From the NCBI GenBank assembly GCA_030490835.1, contig CM059973.1, positions 56,176,008-56,240,007 on the forward strand: a stretch of 64,000 nucleotides of DNA. The letters are read 5' to 3'. Under the pieces are notes generated by a model. That model was not told where the DNA came from. It searched no databases and saw only the letters and a list, made by a program, of their open reading frames with translations. The stretch comes from Annona cherimola. Taxonomy: Eukaryota > Streptophyta > Magnoliopsida > Magnoliales > Annonaceae. The first letter of the stretch is position 1, and every line of letters begins with the position of its first letter. Position numbers and translations under genes: made by a program. Below, piece after piece: positions 56,741 through 64,000 of this stretch.

Positions 56741-58408
56741 CGTTAGTCTCAAGTTTATGGAAAATTTTAAGAGGGAAGGGGTGAATCGTGTTCATTAAAA
56801 TTCTTTTTGAAAATAAAACTTAATTCCTTATGATTTTAGTCCTCTTAAATGAACAACATGGAGAGCGACGAATGTGATAACAATCACACACAAAACACTT
56901 AAAAATTATAGTGGTTCGGGACAACTCTCCCTACTCTACTCTTCCAAGAACACGCCCTTCTGTCTTGGGTTCTACTATTTCAATAGAAATACAACTAGAG
57001 CCTTCGCTCTTTTCTAGATTATAGCTCTAGGAGGCTTTTCATAGTCACAACACAAGTAGACTGTAAGTCTCACTCCAACCGTACACTACTTATTTTTACT
57101 TGACCTTGGTCTCCAACACAAAGATAAGTAGAAATCTGACAAAGTAAGTTTTAAAAAAAATCTACACATTACAGATTGTATAGAGAAAAGAAATCTTGAA
57201 AGCTTGAGAGTGATTGCACGTTGCAACACTTGTAGAGAATGAGAGGGTTCTTTCTCTTTGAGCACTTAATGCACACTTGAATACTTGTTGAAGAGAAGGT
57301 AAAGGCTCAATGAATGTTCTAGCTAACCCTCATAACTTCCTTTGTTGTGCTTTAAATAGAGGAGTTATTTTGAAAATTTGAGGGTTGGTGGATCGCATTA
57401 AATGCATCAATGTTCAAAATTTTTAACCATTACGAGTCAAGTCTCATCCCGAGTCAATTTCGGATGTGACTTCACCCAAGTTGTAGGCTAGAGCCGACTT
57501 GGATTGCAACTCCGGTCTCCACATTTCCTTCCTAAGATATTTTCTCCTTATTTTTAGCTCTAAGTTCTAACTTGAAGTCAACTTGGTCTGAGACTTAATC
57601 CAAGTTTCAAGTGAAGTCGACTTAGGTTTTGACTTCACTCTGCAAAATTTTCTTTGGAACTTTAAATCTTCTTTACCCTTTATGCTCTAATATCTTCATG
57701 TTGAGATGTAACCTTCTTTCCATTGAGTCATATGCTTTAGACTTTAATTCTTTGTAGTTTGATCTTCAATTTAAAACATTTGTCTTTGATTAATTAAGAT
57801 ATGTGTTGCTTGAATACCATTTGATGACTATTAAGCTCATTTCTATAAAGTTTGAGTTCCCTTAGTGTCTAAGTCGTATATTGGGTCGACTTGGCTTGCA
57901 ACTTGACCAAAGTCACAGGTGGAGTCGACTTGGGCAACTTTCGTATCTGTTGTATGCTAGGAACTTCAAAACTCTTCATTCTTTCACTTGTATTGGTTAA
58001 GTCACGTGGTTGAGTCAACTTGATCTAAGACTTCACTCAAGTTGCATGAAGGAGTTGACTTGGGGTTCAACTTGATTTCTTTAGATTTCTCATCGGAGAC
58101 CTAAAGTTTCCTAAGTCACATGTGAAGTCGATTTTAGTTGCGACTTCACCTACTCATTCATCCATAATTTCATCTCCGGCAGAAAAATGGTAGCTAAAGT
58201 CGATCTCGAAGTTAACTTGGGTATTGAGTTGACCTTAGTTGATGCTTAAATTGACTTGACTCTACAACTTGACTTGCAATGCCTTGCTTAAGAAAAATTC
58301 TATCTTAAAACATTTCAACACACATTTTAGTACCCTTAAATTCTCAAATTGGGATTGTTATTTATCAAGACATGGATTGTTCTTGATTTGCTTGTTAAGT
58401 TCACAACA
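56741..58408 (-). mobile_element. copia-B 5' LTR
   Basis: 1668 bp from CGTTAGTCTC (expected TG, one change) to TTCACAACA. The conserved block is at 56907-56920. Palindrome units are present from about 57430 to 58260 but heavily decayed (GTCAAC or GTTGAC for GTCGAC). Flank ACAAG (58409-58413) is the start of copia-D RNase H, so copia-B probably inserted there; the other copy of the duplication is lost. Confidence 0.88.
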
Positions 58409-59700
58409 ACAAGTACTTTTTCTATCCACTTTGTACCCAGCAAATTCTGCATTCAAATATCCAATCAATTCAAATGTTGAGCCCTTGGAAAACTATCATC
58501 CTAGATTTGTTGTGTCAATTAAAATTTTAAAAATCCTTTTAACAGCTAACATATGAGATTCTTTAGGATTTAATTAAAATCTGAAACACATGCAAATACT
58601 AAAAAAGATATGAGGTCTAGAAGCAGTCAAATATAATAATGAACCAACTATACTCTTGTATAAAAGTTGGTCTACTTGTTTACCTTTCTCATCCTTGTCC
58701 ATTTGGGTTGAGAAACTCATGGATGTACTTGCTCCTTTGCGATTTTGCATTCTAAATTTCTTTATCATTTCCTAGATGTACTTAGACTAATTTATAAAGA
58801 TTTCCTCTTCTTTTTTCTTGATTTGCAATCCAAGAAAGAAAATGAGTTCACCCATCATATCATTTCAAATTCATTCTACATCAACTTGGAGAACTCTTGG
58901 CACAAGGATTCACCTGTAGCACAAAAAACTATATCATTTGCCTATATTTGAACAATTAAAATATTTTTCTTTTTATACTTGATGAAGAAAGTGAGGTCAA
59001 CTTCATCTCTTTTAAAATTATGATCAATCAAGAATTTGTTAGCAAGCTCTTGGCACTTGTTTCAAGCTGCACAGTGCTTTGGTTAGCTTGTACACATATT
59101 TGATTGATTTTTTCTTCAAAACTTGGAGGTTGTTCGATGTACACTTTTACATTAAGATAGTCATTCAAAAATACATTTTTAATGTCCATTTTAAATAATT
59201 TAAAACCCATATGAGATGCAAAAGCAAGTAAGATGCACAAGATTTCCAGTCTAACTATGGGGGGCCATAGTGTTCTTCACAGTCAATCCTTCTTTTTGTG
59301 AGTACGCATTAATTACTAGTTTAGTTTTATTTCTTATAACTAATCCAGTTTCATCGAACTTTTTCCTAAACACCCATTTGGTGCCAATTACTATATGATT
59401 ATTAGATCTATGAACAAGATGTCATATTTATTTCTTTCAATTTGATTAAGCTCCACTTACATAGCTATTATCCAATTTTATCATTCAAAGCTTGATCAAT
59501 TGTGTTTGGCTTAATTTTTGGTACAAAAGCAAAGTGTCCACTTACATTTTGTCTTAAGCCCCTTGTCTTTACACCATCATATATGTCTCCAATGACTTAT
59601 TCAATTCAGTGGTCATTTTTGAACTTCAGATATTTGGGGGGTTTATAAAGAACATTACTTTTACTTACCTCTCAGTCTAATTTTTTATCTTCTATATCTT
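58409..59700 (-). pseudogene. copia-D RT and partial RNase H
   Basis: Minus-strand copia RT homologous to copia-A 2853-4150: GSLLYLTASRPHIFFSICMC and STQMDKDEKGKQVDQLLYKS (58574-58768), MGELIFFLGLQIK-like wording at about 58830, [16 protein letters not shown] with AFLND-like words (59028-59240). The catalytic box region (about 58930) reads with changes and the frame is broken many times. RNase H is cut at 58409 by copia-B. Confidence 0.87.
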
Positions 59701-60881
59701 GTTTGAGCTATTCTCCCCTTCTCTTTTTTACTTATAGCCTCTCAAAATCCTTTGGTAGATTTTCTACCTTTCCGTAGCTCATATGGAGTCTTTTTTAAAA
59801 TAGCTCTAATTGTGACTTGATTTAATACATGACAAGATGTACTTGCAGCTTCACCTCAAAATTTCTTAGATAATTTACTTTCATTTAGCATTGTTCTAAT
59901 AATCTTTTGTAAAACTTTATTCTTTCTTTTAACTAATCCATTTTGTTGAGTAGTACTTGGTGCTAAAAATGTGTGGTGACTTCCTTCTTCATCAAAAAAT
60001 TCTACAAAACATTTATTCTCAAATTCACTGTCATGGTCACTTCTTATAAATGTAACTATGTTTTGTTTTTTTATTTTGCATGAGTTTGGAAAAACTCATA
60101 AACATAGAGAATGCTTCATCTATGCTACCTAATAGCATCATCCAAGTGAACCTTAAAAAATCATCATCAACAACAAATATATATTTCTTTCCTCAAAGGC
60201 TCAATATGTCAGATGGTCTATAAAGATTCATTTGTAGTAACTCAAGTGGTCTAGAGGTTAAGGCCTCATTCATTGGTGAAAAGGACATCTTAGATTATTT
60301 GGACATTTGAGAAGCTTTGTAAAATTTTTTTGTCATACTTGAGTTTTGGTTAACCTTCTACCAAATTCTTTTTCCATAGAGTTTTAATATTTGATACATT
60401 TATGTGTCCAAGTCACTTGTACCTTACCATGGATCATTATCAACTGCCACCAAGCATTTTCCATCTAGGCATACTAAATATATATTTTCATGTCGTTTGC
60501 CACAAAGACTGTGTTCTCCATCTAATATATTACATATAGATGATTCAAACACAAATTTATAACCTTTGTTATATAATTGACTGATACTCATCAAATTGTG
60601 TTTGAGTACAAGAAAGAGAATCTCTTCTATGCATGCATTTGAAATACAGTAAATATTGCCCTTACCACTATTTTACCTTTTTCATTATTGCCAAAAGTCA
60701 TTGTTCCGACATTGTAAACTTGAGATAATAGAATAGGGCATTATCTTCTATTATGTATCTTGAGCAGCCACCGTCTATAAACCAAGTATTGCTTGCCTTT
60801 GCTCTAAGACACACGTACAATATACAACAAATAGATCTTATCTATCTGGTACCCACCTTTTGGGTCCATTTTGGTCAGTAA
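59701..60881 (-). pseudogene. copia-D integrase, pre-integrase and protease
   Basis: Homologous to copia-A 4430-5570 on the minus strand: the TPQQNG-type block (about 59940), NEFENKCF-like wording (about 60020), the HMD-type Asp region (about 60215), pre-integrase (about 60400) and protease (about 60760). Interrupted at 60881 by a solo LTR. No long ORF. Confidence 0.85.
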
Positions 60882-62354
60882 TGTTGGTCCCGAGTTTATG
60901 GCAAAATCAAAGAGGAGAGGGGTGAATTAAGTTCTTTAAAATTCTTTTCAATGTGTTGAATGTAACCCCTTATAGACTAAGTCTCATTGAATGGAAAATA
61001 TGGAGAGTGAAAATGCAAATAAAGCAGATATATCAAACATAATAAATTATAGTGGTTCGGAACAATCCTCCCTACTCCACTCCTACAAGAATACACCATT
61101 TGGGTTCCACTATATCAATGGAAATACAATTAGAGCTTTGCTCTCTTCTAGATTCCAGTTTTAGGGGGCCTTTACAATTTGTACCCAAGAAAGTGATGAG
61201 TCACCCTCCAACCATATACTACTTGCCTTCACTTGGTCTTGGTGTCCAATACCAAACCAAGTGAAATCATAAAGAAGATGAATAAAAATAAGAATCTAAA
61301 CATTACGGGTGTGTAGGAAAGTTTTCAGCTCGAGGAAGAATGTCTAGAGTGAGTTGATGAGAAGTCAATCAGCAATTGCAATGAGTCATATAGTTCTTCT
61401 TGTAAATTGCTTTAATAAAGATCTTAATACTTGAGGGTTGGAAGGTGGAAGCTTGATCAATGTTCTAGCTAACCCTCTCCACTTGATTTATCATGTATTA
61501 AATAGAGGAGAAGAAAATTTGAAAGTTTGGTGGTAGTTGGCATGCATTTAATGCACCAACCCAAGTCGCAGGTAAAGTCGACTTGACTTGTGACTTTACT
61601 CTCCACTTATGTCATTGGAACTTTGGCACAACACAAACTTGATCCTTCAACATAGATGCCCTTATTTCTTCATATTGTAACTTCAAAAGACTTCATTTGT
61701 GCAAGTAGGCCTTTGAACTTCTTAATTATTGAGCTTGGTCATGTCTATTTAAGAATTCTTTGATGGGCTTGCGTCTTGGATCTTGAATCAAGTTGGAATG
61801 ATGTTATTTGAGCCAAAATTTTCACCCTCGGAATTTAAACTTCTTTATTTAACCTTCTTGTACTCAAGTTGAATGCTAAGGTCAACTTGGTTTGCAACTT
61901 CACTCAAGTGGCATGTCTAAGTCGACTTCATATGCAACTTCACCCAAGTTGCATGTTGAAGTCAACTTGGGTTGCAACTTGGCTTGATCAAACTTAGCTT
62001 CAGAAATAAGAAGTCCACTCAAGTCACTAATGGAGTTGAGTTGTGTTGCAACTTGACCCAAGTTGCATGCGAAGTCGACTTCGGGTGCAATTTCACCTGC
62101 CCGCATGTCTACATTGTTAACTCTGTCCAAAAATTGAAAGTTGAAGTCAGTACTGGAGTTGGCTTCGATATCAACTTAACCTAAGTCAATGCCTGAGTCA
62201 ATTTGGCTTACGACTTGTCCTGTCATGCTTTGAATCTTGAAATAACTAATCCTTATGTCATCTTAACACAAATGCTAGTCCCTTAAAAACTCTCAAATTG
62301 AATTACTAAGCATCAAAACATGAATTGTGTTTGATTTGTCATTCATTTACAACA
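60882..62354 (-). mobile_element. Solo copia LTR-E inside copia-D gag
   Basis: 1473 bp TGTTGGTCCC...TTTACAACA with perfect duplication AGTAA (60877-60881 and 62355-62359). Conserved block at 61048-61060. The palindrome array survives at 61565-62230 with many CG-to-TG/CA changes. It splits copia-D: protease lies left, gag right. Confidence 0.93.
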
Positions 62355-62359
62355 AGTAA

Positions 62360-64000
62360 CCATTTGAAATAGGCATTGCTCATGTTTAGGAGGGACAAAT
62401 TCTAGCCTTATAGGTATCCAAACTAATTTAGCTAATTTATTATATAATTTCTTAACTTTGCGTTGGTAGACTTTGTGTCCAAGTTTATTGCAAAAATTAC
62501 ATGCCTTATATTTCCTTTAGGGAGCACTCCAAGTGTTTGTTGGTTACCAAGTTGGTTTTCTTATCCAAGCCATTTTTGTTAGTCTAACTTGACTTCTTGA
62601 GGCAGCAAGGTTTTTTTAGGGTTTTACCCACTTGGGAGCATTCATTTTTTTGCATTCACCTTGCTCGAATGTGGAGTATCCAAGTCATCTTTTGCTAGTT
62701 TGAGTTGTTATATTGAGGAACATTTTGACTCTCTCTCTCTCAGATTAGAGAATTTTGTCAATGCTTCATTCAAAACTGCATTCTCCCTTTTAATTTCTCA
62801 ATTTTAGCTAATAATGTTTTAATCTCTTCAACTAGAGACTTGACACTTTCAGCTAATTTTCAATTTACTATTATTATAGAGTCACATTGTCTTTTCTATC
62901 AACATATTTGAGTCCAAGCTTTCTTGTTTTATCAAATAATGAATCATAAACTTGTTGTGTTTCCTCTAACATATCTCATTTGAGATATTCATTTGTAGAA
63001 GAGTAATTTGATTTAAAAAGAGAATCATTTGATTTAGATGTTACCGCACAGTTACTTGAATAGTTTGTTGAAGTGGCATTGTTTTGATTCATCTTTGTAG
63101 CTATAAAGCAGTTGAAAGAGTCTTCCTCTTCAATTCTTGCAACACAATAGATCCTTGCACAGTTTGTAGCTTCATGATCTTCACTTGAAGGGCTGCTTGA
63201 TGAGAATGGATCTTCATTTACATATATTCCTCTTCCCTTAGGCTTTGAGAACTTCCTTGAACCGCTCTTCTCTTTTCTATCTCGTCTCTCCTTGGGCTAG
63301 TTTTCATCATGTGTGGGACATTATGCTTTCATGTGTCCCACTCTACCACACTTGTAGCATTTGGGAGTATCTTCCTTTGTTGTTTCTATTTCTTTTATTA
63401 TAGGTCTTGGAGGACCCTACATTCTTTCCTTTCCTCACAAATTTTTCGAATTTCTTAGTGAGAAATGCGTTCTCTTCATCTTCATTTTGGAATGATGATG
63501 TGGACTCATTTGAGCTTTGATGTGTAGCCTTAACGTGAGAGTCTTCTTCCCTTTGTTGTGTTCTTCATTTTTCTTCTTCTTTATTAACTCATGTGACATC
63601 AGTGAGCTAATAAGGTCTTTGAGATTTAAGGCTGAGATACTTTGCTTTTTCAATTGTTGTAATCTTTGGTGTCCATGATTTCGATAATGCTCGAAGAATC
63701 TTCATTACTTGTTCAGATTCAAAAATTGTCTTTTCTAGGCCTCTTAAAGCATTAATAATTTTTCAAAATCTAGCAAGCATCTTAAAAATATTTTTGATTT
63801 CAAGTATTTTGAAGCTTTCTAATTCTCATATAAGAACGTTTCTTCTCGCCCTTTCGATTTGAGAAGTACCCTCATAAATTGAAGTGAGAGTGCACTAAAT
63901 TCCTTTGGCGATAAAGAAAGATGGCACTCGACTGTACTCTATAGCAGTTAGAGCACAAGAGGTCATGACCAGTGCATTACTCTTCACTATTCTTACCTTC
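62360..64000 (-). pseudogene. copia-D gag, running off the window
   Basis: Minus-strand gag homologous to copia-A 5590-6960. The second zinc knuckle region (about 62480), a coiled-coil-like segment (62760-63000), the first knuckle (CYKCGRVGHM, about 63320-63360) and the gag core LNLKDLISSLMSHELIKKK (63580-63653) are seen. Frameshifted throughout. The ATG, primer site and 5' LTR lie beyond 64000. Confidence 0.87.

Noticed and set aside
56741..62354. Tandem array LTR-gag-LTR-pol-LTR made by unequal recombination
   Set aside because: The LTR at 60882-62354 has a perfect AGTAA duplication and the copia sequence is continuous across it, so it is an insertion. The 54904/30910 pair behaves the same way.
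1..64000. tRNA, rRNA, or host protein genes
   Set aside because: I looked for cloverleaf-like words, rDNA words and non-transposon domains and saw none. The tRNA-like words found are primer binding sites.

Overview
This 64 kb window looks like nuclear DNA of a flowering plant. It is AT-rich, and every stretch of coding homology I can recognise belongs to plant LTR retrotransposons (Ty1/copia, Ty3/gypsy Athila, Ty3/gypsy Tat, and a Ty3/gypsy chromovirus-like element). I see no ordinary host gene, rRNA or tRNA gene, and no complete retrotransposon. All pol genes carry stops, frameshifts, deletions or lost catalytic residues. The species cannot be named from the sequence; heterochromatin of a large, repeat-rich genome is an inference.

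Layout. (1) 1-8904: copia-A on the minus strand (pol 1-176 and 2707-5520, gag to 7172, initiator-Met primer site 7207-7218, 5' LTR 7221-8904), split by a 2.5 kb solo gypsy LTR at 177-2701 with target duplication CATAG. (2) 8905-12080: a plus-oriented LTR of that same gypsy family, into which copia-A inserted. (3) 12081-17515: Athila-1 (minus), with gag, protease and part of RT; RNase H and integrase are gone. (4) About 17516-28335: a Tat-lineage gypsy element with repeat-rich LTR or leader DNA, a pol with an internal RT deletion and a second (archaeal-type) RNase H, then a convergent antisense gene for a plant mobile domain (PMD) protein with a TATA box and several GT-AG introns. (5) 28336-30910 and 54905-58408: copia-B (minus), split by a further copia LTR (30911-31660 and 54782-54904). 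(6) That LTR is opened by a chromovirus-like gypsy (31661-about 43460; 5' LTR itself split by a solo LTR at 33391-36004) and by Athila-2 (about 43462-54781; gag split by a solo copia LTR at 45932-47576, 3' LTR split by an unrelated solo LTR at 51172-52869). (7) 58409-64000: copia-D (minus), split by a solo copia LTR at 60882-62354.

The window is therefore a deeply nested retrotransposon cluster whose insertion order can be read from target-site duplications: CATAG, CTTAC, TGTCC and AGTAA are perfect, TGGGA/TGGGC and CCACC/TCACC are one base off. Solo LTRs dominate, so LTR-LTR recombination has been the main way DNA was lost here.

Most interesting content: the intron-bearing antisense PMD gene inside the Tat element; an uncharacterised acidic ORF between primer site and gag of the chromovirus-like element; 39-bp-spaced palindrome arrays in the copia LTRs; and a 97-bp repeat and a GGCCCAAGTGGGCC-type minisatellite at the Tat end. 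Proteins of these elements act together only within an element: gag forms the particle, protease cuts the polyprotein, RT/RNase H copies the RNA from a tRNA primer, and integrase inserts the DNA.
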